A DNA stretch of 14,786 bases from JBMYYR01 sp049609625 (GTDB lineage: Bacteria; Bacteroidota; Bacteroidia; Flavobacteriales; CAJXXR01), in contig JBMYYR010000045.1 in assembly GCA_049609625.1 (NCBI GenBank), positions 1-14,786 on the forward strand, given 5' to 3'. Within the stretch, counting starts at the first letter, position 1. Each line of letters begins with the position of its first letter. The translations under genes were made by a program, and so were the position numbers. The notes beneath the pieces are model-generated. The model was not told the DNA's origin. It was given only the letters and a program-made list of their open reading frames with translations, and made no database searches. Shown piece by piece: positions 1 to 6,491 of the stretch.

Positions 1-18
1 GGAACATTTTATAATTGA

Positions 19-3000
19 CAATCGTATGGTTCTTCAGGTATTATTGAAGCCCCATTTTGGAGTTTTAGCTCAGGTACTGTAACCTTTACAACTGCTGAAA
101 TTAACGTAGATGCAGCAGGTGGACTATTTGAATTTGATTGGTCTAGAGATCAATTATCATCATCGTCTTATGTGAATGATAATCTTACTATTAGTTATAC
201 AATTGATGGTGGAACAACATGGAGTCAAGTATGGAGTAAGACAGGTGCTGACTTACATACAGGAGACGATGGAGGAGCAACAACGCCAGGGTCATTTGTT
301 ACTGAACAAATTGCTTTGCCGCTTGAATCGTACGGAGGTATAATTCAATTCAAGTTTGATGCTAATACAGGCTATGGACCAGATTTATTTATTGACGAAA
401 TTAGAGCAGTGCCTGCACCAGATTGTAATAACGCATTAAACATTGCTTTAGATGTTATAACTACAAGTTCGGCAACAATTTCTTTTATTGATCTTGCTGA
501 TCAATCTCAATCTTGGGATTATATGTTGATTAACACCAGTACAGATGATACAACCACTGGAAATATTACTACTCAACCAACAACATTCTCAGGTCTTGAT
601 GCAGCAACTAACTACACCGTTCAATTCTCGACACTTTGTACTAACGATACTTTAGATTTTACAAATACGTTTGGATTCCAAACAGAATGTGCGATGATAG
701 GAACGTCGTTTGAAGGTTTTGAGCCGTATACGAACACCATGCCAATTTGTTGGAATAACATTGTTGAAGCAACATCTACGTTTGCTACAGTACAGACATT
801 AAACTCTTCATTTAATGCTTATGAAGGTAGTAAATCGTTAAGATTTTATAACTCTTCTTCTAGTGACATGACTGTAACTAATCTTGTAGCAATTACTCCA
901 GAATTAGACTCAATAGCAGATTTCTGGATGACTTTCTACGCTAAAGTAACAACAACAATTACAGGGAACACACTACAAGTTGGTTATGTTACTGATGAAG
1001 CTGATGGTTCAACATTTGAAATGTTAGAAGAATATGATATGACTAATGCTTATGTTAAGCATTCGTTTGCGCCATCAGATTATCCTTCATTTACTGGGTC
1101 AAAAATTGCTATGAGAGCAGAATTTAATGGAACATTCCGTTACTTACATCTTGACAACTGGGTTTGGGAGAAAATACCTAACTGTTTTGCACCAACAGAT
1201 GTAGTAGTCGATTCAACCTCTCTTGATGCAGTTTGGGCAACTCTTACTCCTGCTGATACTTTGGATACAGAATGGTTTGTCGAAGTTGTTAATACAACAG
1301 CTGGAGATATTCCAACAGGTGTAGCTACAGACACAGTTACAACAACCTCATTTATGATAGATGGTTTAGATCATTCTTCATCTTATGACATTTATATGCT
1401 AACCAATTGTGTTGAAATCTTAAGCGCTTGGTCAGAAGGAGATTATTCATTCCAAACAAAATGTGCTCCTATCGCTGAAACCTTTGAAGGATTTGAACCA
1501 TACACAAATGAAATGCCAATTTGTTGGGATAACATTGTAGAAGCAGCAAATACCTTTGCTACCGCTCAGGTTATTAATTCTTCGTTTAATGCTTATGAAG
1601 GAACAAAATCATTACGATTCTATAACTCTAATGATGCAGCAGCTGAATTAATTGCCATCACACCAGAACTAGATTCTATTCCTGACTATTACATGACGTT
1701 CTACTCAAGAACTTCATTCGGAAACCAGTCGGTTCAAATAGGTTATGTAACTGATGAATCAGATGCGTCTTCTTTTGTTATGGTTGAAGAGTTTGCTTTA
1801 ACAAATTCTTACCAACAATTTGCATTTGTACCATCTCAAGAACCAATGTTCCAAGGTGCTCGAGTAGCTTTCAGAGCGGTTATGGAAGGAACGTTTGACT
1901 ATGTGTATATCGATAATTGGGAATGGGTACCTTTCCCAGATTGTGCTACACCAATTGCTGTTAGCGGCGAAAACATCTTAGATGTTACAGCTTCTATCAA
2001 CTGGACAAACTTATCAACAACTTCGGCTTGGGGATTAGAACTTGTAAACATTACCAACGGAGATGCCTTTACAGGTACAGCAACAGATGCTGCAACAGCT
2101 CATCCATACACATTCACAGGCTTAACACCAAACACAACCTATGCTGTGGCGGTAAAAGCAGACTGTGATACGACGTGGTCTGACCCTTTCGTCTTTACAA
2201 CTCTTATTGCTAACGACATCGAAGTAAGTAACTTTGTATCGCCAACCTCTCAAGGCTGTATGCTTACAGGAGCTGAAATAGCAACCATAAGCATAAACAA
2301 CAATGGTGGTCAAGACGCGACTAACTTTGATGTATATTATAGCTTTGATGGGTCTACTTATACTTTAGATGGAACCTATTCTGATACTATTGCAGGTAAT
2401 ACATCTGGTGAGTATACATTGGCTACAAGCTTTGATTTCCAAACTGCCTTTGATACAACACTTTACGTGGCAGTATCTTTAGCTGGAGACACAGTGAATA
2501 CAGCAAATGATACTAACATGATTTCTGTAACTAACTTAGGAGATCAATTAGGTGTATTTACTGTAAATACTGGTAACTACGCAACAGAGCCATTCTGGGC
2601 AATCTCAGACTCGGTTTCTGGTTTAGTAGTACTCGAACACACATCTTCTCTTCCTTCTGATGGAGAGTATTCTAACTACTCAACGTATACCTATGACGTT
2701 TGTTTCTACACAGGTGGAACCTACCATATCGAAGCTTGGGATAGTTACGGTGATGGATGGAACGGTGGTACGTATTCTTTATCACAGTGTGGAGGAATTG
2801 TAATTGCTAACAACGGAGGAAACGAAGTAACAACCCCACCGAGTAATTTTAACGCGAATCAACTAGAAGCTGAAGAGTTCTTTACAGTTGAAGAATGTGA
2901 TGATTACGACTTAGGAGCACTTGCTGTTAGTGGTATCGATGAAGCTTGTGGAATGTCAGCCTCAGAGCAAGGTTATTTATTAATCCAAAACTATGGATTG

Positions 3001-5319
3001 GTAGACATTACTGCGGCATCAAATGTATCCATCAACTACCAATTAAACGGTACAGGTTGGAATACATTAACCACTATTTCTGATATGGCTTCAGGTTCAG
3101 ACTCATTGATTGCTTTACCAATCATTGATATGTCAACTCCTGGTGTCTTTACCTTTGAGTTTGCTATCATCTATGCTGATGATGAAAATGCAGATAATGA
3201 CTCATTAGCACTTGAACTACAAAGTATCGGACAATACACTGAGGTTAATCAAGACTTTGAAGCTGGCCCAGGAGGTTGGACTTCTGAACTTGACTTAGGA
3301 GTTGCTTCTTCTTGGGAGCACGGAACGCCAACCACGCCATTGATTTCAGCTACAGCTGATGGAGATGCTTGGGTAACTAAACTTGATGCGAATATGAACT
3401 TAAATGAAACGTCATTTTTAGTTTCGCCATGTTTTGATTTCAGTACTTATACCGAAGATGTTGAAGTAAACTTTGACTTCATTTGGACTTCATTTACTCA
3501 CAGTGTACGTTTCCAAACTTCAACTGATGGAGGAGCAACATGGATTGGTGGTAACTTTGGAGGAACTACTATGCCAACAAATACAACTGAATGGACTAAC
3601 TTCTCAGACTTACTTCCAAACTTAACTGGAGAGTCAAATGTGAAGTTCAGATTCAGATTCCAAACAAGCTTTAGTAATACAGCCGAAGGATTTGGAATGG
3701 ACAACTTCAATGTATTTGAGCACGTGCCATACACTGATGCCTCATTGATGGACTTAACGACGAATGGTGTAACAGTACCAGGATTCGATCCTGCCGTGTT
3801 TAGCTACTCAGTAGAAGTACCATTTGGATCAACTGCCGTACCAGTAGTTGGAGCAACAGCAAACGCACCATACTATGAGTCGCTTACCATTACACAGGCG
3901 CCAACTTTGGCTGATGCCGCTACAGTATATGTAGTAGCAGAAGACACAAACTACAACGCCACGTATACGGTAACGTTCTACGAAGGACCAGCAGAGCAAA
4001 TTGCAACTCTTGATGATTTAACTATCGACGGAGTAACTGTTCCAGGATTCTTGTCGAATGACTTTGAGTATACTGTAGTATTGCCTTACGGTTCTGCAAT
4101 CCCAGTGGTTGATACAGTATTAACATCTAATTTATCGACAGCTACTATTGAGCAAGCAGAAGCACCACTTACAGACACTGCTTTTGTTGTAGTAACTGCT
4201 CAAGATGTAAGTGTGCAAAATACCTACACGGTTATCTTCATGGAAGAAGACCCAGCAACAGTATCTACTTTAGATATGATTTTTGTTGGATCTGATCAGG
4301 TTCCAGGATTTACACCTTTAACTTATGATTATACCGTATACGTAGACGTCAACTTAACAACCGTTGGTGTATTCGGACAATTGACAGATGGAAATGGTAC
4401 TATTACCTACTCGGAAGATCAACCAATGGCAGTACCAGGTTCGGTAACGCTGACTGTTGTAGCAGAAGATGGTGTAACAACAACATTATACACTGTTAAC
4501 GTGCAGCACTTCCAAAGTACGGATGCCTTATTGACAGACATCTCTTTGGATGGAACAACAATAACTGGATTCTCTTCTACGACGTATGAATATACCGAGA
4601 CTATTCCGTTTGGAGCAGCACTTCCGGCAGTTACCTACACAACATCTGATGCGAACGCAACAGTAGTTGAAGCAACAGGAACAGCAGGTGTAGTACCAAC
4701 AACACTTACTGTTACGGCAGAAGATGGAACAACCGAATTGGTTTATACTATCAACTGGGAAGTGGAAGCAGCAAACGACAACAGTTTGTTAGCAACCTTA
4801 GAGGTTGACTTTGGTTTACTACACCAAACAGGAAGCTTGTTAGGGTTTGATCCATTAGTCTTCAACTATCAAGTACACATGTGTGATAGTGCGTTTGAAA
4901 ATTTCATCCCAACACTAACCTATACACTACAAGAGTCTACCTCTTCAGATGTAGAAGCTAGCTGGACAGGATATGGATCGACAGCCTTTATCACGGTTAC
5001 AGCTCAGGACAATTCTGAATCTATTTATTCTATTGAGTTAATTGATTGTATCGGTCTTGAAGAAATTGAAGCTGGAATGATTGATATTTATCCTAACCCA
5101 AGTAATGGATTGGTAAATCTTTCTGTTGATGCTTCAATATCTACTTACAATGTAGAAGTATACAACGCAATAGGACAGGTTGTTTATTCAGAAAACTTCT
5201 CGGAATTAGCCGAGAACAACTTAGATCTTTCTCACTTAGCTGATGGTATCTACCAAGTGAAAATTCAAGACACTAAGTCTGGAAAAGCATACCAAACAAA
5301 ACTTTCTATCGCTAAGTAA
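19..5319 (+). CDS. Giant modular adhesin-like protein with T9SS type A sorting domain, 5' end not in window
   Basis: Likely a cell-surface or secreted protein exported by the type IX secretion system. The frame is coding-like from base 19; the first usable start is a GTG at 172, but 172 lies inside a beta-sandwich module, so the true N-terminus and signal peptide should be upstream of the window. Residues counted from 172: end of a MAM-like/cleaved-adhesin module (1-80); FN3-like (81-172); MAM-like (173-337); FN3-like (338-430); MAM-like (431-590); FN3-like (591-678); CARDB-like (680-790); a module with DSYGDGWNGG at 857-866; CARDB-like (about 910-1019); MAM-like (1020-1188); five cadherin-like beta-sandwich repeats starting near 1189, 1277, 1364, 1451 and 1538; and a sorting domain from about 1633 with YPNPSNG and a terminal K. 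Module types are assigned by eye; adhesive function is inferred. An in-frame TGA sits at 16-18, so a nonsense mutation, frameshift or sequence error is possible. Confidence 0.85.
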   Translation, partial: QSYGSSGIIEAPFWSFSSGTVTFTTAEINVDAAGGLFEFDWSRDQLSSSSYVNDNLTISYTIDGGTTWSQVWSKTGADLHTGDDGGATTPGSFVTEQIALPLESYGGIIQFKFDANTGYGPDLFIDEIRAVPAPDCNNALNIALDVITTSSATISFIDLADQSQSWDYMLINTSTDDTTTGNITTQPTTFSGLDAATNYTVQFSTLCTNDTLDFTNTFGFQTECAMIGTSFEGFEPYTNTMPICWNNIVEATSTFATVQTLNSSFNAYEGSKSLRFYNSSSSDMTVTNLVAITPELDSIADFWMTFYAKVTTTITGNTLQVGYVTDEADGSTFEMLEEYDMTNAYVKHSFAPSDYPSFTGSKIAMRAEFNGTFRYLHLDNWVWEKIPNCFAPTDVVVDSTSLDAVWATLTPADTLDTEWFVEVVNTTAGDIPTGVATDTVTTTSFMIDGLDHSSSYDIYMLTNCVEILSAWSEGDYSFQTKCAPIAETFEGFEPYTNEMPICWDNIVEAANTFATAQVINSSFNAYEGTKSLRFYNSNDAAAELIAITPELDSIPDYYMTFYSRTSFGNQSVQIGYVTDESDASSFVMVEEFALTNSYQQFAFVPSQEPMFQGARVAFRAVMEGTFDYVYIDNWEWVPFPDCATPIAVSGENILDVTASINWTNLSTTSAWGLELVNITNGDAFTGTATDAATAHPYTFTGLTPNTTYAVAVKADCDTTWSDPFVFTTLIANDIEVSNFVSPTSQGCMLTGAEIATISINNNGGQDATNFDVYYSFDGSTYTLDGTYSDTIAGNTSGEYTLATSFDFQTAFDTTLYVAVSLAGDTVNTANDTNMISVTNLGDQLGVFTVNTGNYATEPFWAISDSVSGLVVLEHTSSLPSDGEYSNYSTYTYDVCFYTGGTYHIEAWDSYGDGWNGGTYSLSQCGGIVIANNGGNEVTTPPSNFNANQLEAEEFFTVEECDDYDLGALAVSGIDEACGMSASEQGYLLIQNYGLVDITAASNVSINYQLNGTGWNTLTTISDMASGSDSLIALPIIDMSTPGVFTFEFAIIYADDENADNDSLALELQSIGQYTEVNQDFEAGPGGWTSELDLGVASSWEHGTPTTPLISATADGDAWVTKLDANMNLNETSFLVSPCFDFSTYTEDVEVNFDFIWTSFTHSVRFQTSTDGGATWIGGNFGGTTMPTNTTEWTNFSDLLPNLTGESNVKFRFRFQTSFSNTAEGFGMDNFNVFEHVPYTDASLMDLTTNGVTVPGFDPAVFSYSVEVPFGSTAVPVVGATANAPYYESLTITQAPTLADAATVYVVAEDTNYNATYTVTFYEGPAEQIATLDDLTIDGVTVPGFLSNDFEYTVVLPYGSAIPVVDTVLTSNLSTATIEQAEAPLTDTAFVVVTAQDVSVQNTYTVIFMEEDPATVSTLDMIFVGSDQVPGFTPLTYDYTVYVDVNLTTVGVFGQLTDGNGTITYSEDQPMAVPGSVTLTVVAEDGVTTTLYTVNVQHFQSTDALLTDISLDGTTITGFSSTTYEYTETIPFGAALPAVTYTTSDANATVVEATGTAGVVPTTLTVTAEDGTTELVYTINWEVEAANDNSLLATLEVDFGLLHQTGSLLGFDPLVFNYQVHMCDSAFENFIPTLTYTLQESTSSDVEASWTGYGSTAFITVTAQDNSESIYSIELIDCIGLEEIEAGMIDIYPNPSNGLVNLSVDASISTYNVEVYNAIGQVVYSENFSELAENNLDLSHLADGIYQVKIQDTKSGKAYQTKLSIAK
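688..2205 (+). repeat. Tandem MAM-like + FN3-like repeat inside the adhesin gene (about 258-residue period)
   Basis: Two copies of a module pair begin at 688 and 1462, 774 bases apart. Both start with a Cys followed by a TFEGFEPYTN-like stretch, then MPICW, NIVEA, NAYEG, KSLRFYN, ITPELDSI and a closing DNW motif, followed by an FN3-like segment. The amino-acid sequence is strongly conserved while many third codon positions differ, so this is an older intragenic duplication under protein-level constraint rather than a fresh DNA duplication. A less similar copy of the FN3 part precedes the first unit at 412-687. Confidence 0.85.
3736..5040 (+). repeat. Five cadherin-like beta-sandwich repeats, 87-88 residue period
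   Basis: Units begin near bases 3736, 4000, 4261, 4522 and 4783, a spacing of 261-264 bases. Each opens with a short L-x-x-(L/I/M) strand, then a (V/I)xGF motif (VPGF, VPGF, VPGF, ITGF, LLGF), an aromatic (F/Y)-x-Y-x-V strand, and closes with a V-x-A-(E/Q)-D turn and a (Y)-T/S-(V/I) strand. This matches the Cadherin-like beta-sandwich family often found as stalk modules next to T9SS sorting domains. The last unit is the most divergent and carries two Cys residues, possibly a disulphide cap before the sorting domain. Confidence 0.8.
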
Positions 5320-5342
5320 TTAGTGTAGAATTTTAACAATAG

Positions 5343-5374
5343 AAAGCCGCCTGATTGCTCAGGCGGCTTTTTTT
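5343..5374 (+). terminator. Strong intrinsic terminator of the adhesin gene
   Basis: A 10-bp GC-rich stem (5345-5354 with 5359-5368) closes a TTGC tetraloop, extends through AAA/TTT pairs and runs into seven Ts. It starts 24 bases after the adhesin stop codon and is the clearest Rho-independent terminator in the window. It isolates the adhesin gene from the division block downstream. Confidence 0.95.
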
Positions 5375-5391
5375 GTGTCTATATTTTTTTT

Positions 5392-5488
5392 GGCTCTATG
5401 TTGAAAACTATGGGTAACTTGATGCCGTTTTAGATAAGACGTGTAAATAATGAACCAAATTTTAGCCACACCTTTTCAACATAGAGTC
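5392..5488. mobile_element. 97-bp MITE-like element or IS remnant with ISL3-type ends
   Basis: The left end GGCTCTATGTTGAAAA (5392-5407) and the reverse complement of the right end (5473-5488) match at 15 of 16 bases. After a one-base offset the similarity continues (TATGGGTAA at 5409-5417 against TGTGGCTAA from 5462-5470), giving imperfect inverted repeats of about 26 bp. The flanks are TTTTTTTT (5384-5391) and ATTTTTTT (5489-5496), which could be an 8-bp target duplication with one change. GG-starting ends and 8-bp duplications are, as I recall, typical of the ISL3 family. There is no transposase, so it is either a non-autonomous element or a deletion remnant. A long-loop hairpin with a T-run, acting as a weak terminator, is the alternative reading. 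Confidence 0.5.
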
Positions 5489-5551
5489 ATTTTTTTGAAC
5501 TATTAAACCAAACTTGTTCTAAAAAGTGTAAAGTTTTTGAGGATATACGCT

Positions 5552-5559
5552 TATATTTG
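5552..5559 (+). promoter_or_regulatory. Candidate Bacteroidota -7 promoter box (TATATTTG)
   Basis: TATATTTG matches the Bacteroidota primary sigma -7 consensus TAnnTTTG exactly and lies about 127 bases upstream of the coiled-coil gene, after the adhesin terminator and the palindromic element. The nearest upstream TTTG (5536-5539) is only 12 bases away instead of the usual roughly 19-21, so the -33 element is missing or degenerate. It would drive the coiled-coil protein, zapA and perhaps the 6S-like RNA. Confidence 0.4.
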
Positions 5560-5600
5560 TATGTATTTTTGATTCGACGAACTACGTTTTTATCACATCG

Positions 5601-5641
5601 GCATTAGTTTGAAGTCCAAGAACTGCATCCAAGTATTTGAA
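5601..5641 (+). repeat. Partial echo of the 6S-like RNA 5' end
   Basis: GCATTAGTTTG at 5601-5611 is identical to 6281-6291, the start of the 6S-like RNA. Further on, in the same order, CAAGTATTT at 5630-5638 is identical to 6297-6305. The spacing differs (18 against 5 bases between the blocks). The two collinear blocks suggest a decayed duplication or a shared functional motif; no matching 3' half is visible here, so this is not a second complete 6S gene. Confidence 0.45.
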
Positions 5642-5686
5642 TGATTAGCATTTAGAAAACTAAATTTATTATCAAAAGCTAGACTT

Positions 5687-5977
5687 ATGTCTGTTATCAT
5701 AACTCAGATTAAACTTTTGAAAAAGCGTTTAGAGTCTTTTACTGCTACATTTCAGATCATGGAAGCCAAACTAGAACGAAAATCAAAGCAGATAGAAGGC
5801 TTAAACGAGCATTTGAAAGCCTTGAAAGAAGAACATAAAATCTTAGAATTGAAATACGAAAAACTGAGAGTAACAAAAAGCATTGCCCAATCTGGAGAAA
5901 ACCCAGTGAAGGTAAAGCACAAGATAAACGAATTAATAAAAGGACTAGATAAGTGTATTCATCACTTGAGTAAATAA
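5687..5977 (+). CDS. Small coiled-coil protein paired with ZapA
   Basis: A 96-residue protein I know only as the uncharacterised coiled-coil gene that commonly precedes zapA in Bacteroidota. Residues 5-65 form heptad-like, Lys/Glu-rich helix with few helix breakers. The C-terminal third (about 64-93) carries SIAQSGEN then KHKINELIKGLDKCI, the conserved-looking signature of this family. No signal peptide or membrane segment is present, so it is cytoplasmic. It ends 5 bases before zapA, so the two are surely co-transcribed. A role as a ZapA partner at the FtsZ ring, functionally like proteobacterial ZapB, is inference from position and coiled-coil character, not homology. Confidence 0.85.
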   Translation: MSVIITQIKLLKKRLESFTATFQIMEAKLERKSKQIEGLNEHLKALKEEHKILELKYEKLRVTKSIAQSGENPVKVKHKINELIKGLDKCIHHLSK

Positions 5978-5982
5978 TATCA

Positions 5983-6273
5983 ATGAGTCAACAATCAAAA
6001 GTTAAATTCAGCGTAGCTAGCCGTTCTTACCCGATGCATATTAGCAAGGACAACGAAGAAGCCATGCGACGCGGAGTAAAGCTGATTGAAACACAACTTA
6101 AGCAAATAGAGAAAAAATACGCCATGAAAGATAAGCAAGATGCTTTGGCCATGTGCTGTATCCGACTTGCAGGACAGTTGGAAATACTTAAAGATATAGA
6201 ACTCAGGCAAGGCTATGAACTGAAAGCACAAATCGAAGAAATGGACAAGTTTCTAGATGAACTAGAAACTTAA
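5983..6273 (+). CDS. zapA: Cell division protein ZapA
   Basis: A 96-residue cytoplasmic protein of the ZapA family, which bundles FtsZ filaments and stabilises the Z ring. The N-terminal half has the short strand-turn pattern (VKFSVASRSYPMHI), then EEAMRRGVKLIETQL, matching the ZapA globular head. The second half is a long helix with LAMCCIRLAGQLEIL, corresponding to the family's A-x-x-x-A-x-(N/R)-(L/I)-A segment and the dimerisation coiled coil. The length is typical. The ATG at 5983 follows the upstream stop by 5 bases. A 6S-like RNA follows 5 bases after the stop, as in proteobacterial zapA-ssrS loci, which supports both assignments. Confidence 0.9.
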   Translation: MSQQSKVKFSVASRSYPMHISKDNEEAMRRGVKLIETQLKQIEKKYAMKDKQDALAMCCIRLAGQLEILKDIELRQGYELKAQIEEMDKFLDELET

Positions 6274-6278
6274 AATCT

Positions 6279-6466
6279 CCGCATTAGTTTGTCAATCAAG
6301 TATTTAAACTCAACAGTTTAATTTTTTAGATTTAGCTTAAACTACCGAAAGCAAGCCTCAGCCGCAAGGTCTCGAAAGGGTGTCAGTGGACGTTTGAAGT
6401 AGCTTAGAGGATCTATCCCTGACCATAGAGGAGTTTAAAACTTCAAACAACTAATGCGGTTTTTTT
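6279..6466 (+). ncRNA. ssrS: 6S-like regulatory RNA (6S-Flavo type) with built-in terminator
   Basis: 6S RNA mimics an open promoter and sequesters the housekeeping RNA polymerase. The region has no ORF but a long rod-like fold. Outer stem: 6279-6287 with 6451-6459 (9 bp, CCGCATTAG/CTAATGCGG), followed by a seven-T tract. Second stem: 6298-6311 with 6431-6443 (13 bp, one bulged A). Next comes a large asymmetric bubble (6312-6335 against 6400-6430, with a small hairpin 6412-6416/6425-6429). Then an inner stem, 6336-6342 with 6392-6399, and a terminal arm including GCC-GCAA-GGT. Closing stem, big central bubble and terminal arm is the 6S architecture, and the length (about 188 nt) and position after zapA fit. 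I infer the Flavobacteria-specific 6S-Flavo class; exact ends are unknown. Confidence 0.75.
6451..6466 (+). terminator. 3' terminator of the 6S-like RNA
   Basis: CTAATGCGG pairs with the very 5' end of the RNA (6279-6287) and is followed by seven Ts (6460-6466), so the outer stem doubles as a Rho-independent terminator spanning the full RNA. It ends 25 bases before the rny ATG, so rny needs read-through or its own promoter. Confidence 0.6.
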
Positions 6467-6491
6467 ATTGAGCCGAAAAAAAAGAAAAAAA

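Larger units (their letters stand above)
5320..5686. other. 367-bp intergenic region: terminator, IS-like palindrome, candidate promoter, 6S-like echo
   Basis: No credible gene is visible on either strand. From left to right it holds the adhesin terminator (5343-5374), a 97-bp inverted-repeat element between T-runs (5392-5488), a candidate -7 box (5552-5559) and a stretch similar to the start of the downstream 6S-like RNA (5601-5641). Each is listed separately. Confidence 0.8.

Noticed and set aside
16..18. TGA recoded as Trp
   Set aside because: No gene in the window contains another in-frame TGA and Trp is encoded by TGG throughout. One codon at the window edge is better explained by mutation or error.
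3736..5040. CRISPR-like or satellite DNA array
   Set aside because: The regular 261-264 base period is in frame and conserved only at protein level, as expected for tandem protein domains.
5392..5496. Second intrinsic terminator
   Set aside because: The stem plus T-run superficially fits, but the loop would be about 65 bases, a strong terminator already lies just upstream, and T-runs flank both sides. An IS-like element explains more.
6468..6491. Upstream TTG start for rny adding a basic N-terminal extension
   Set aside because: The TTG lies directly against the T-run of the 6S terminator, and the ATG at 6492 gives the normal RNase Y N-terminus starting with the membrane anchor.
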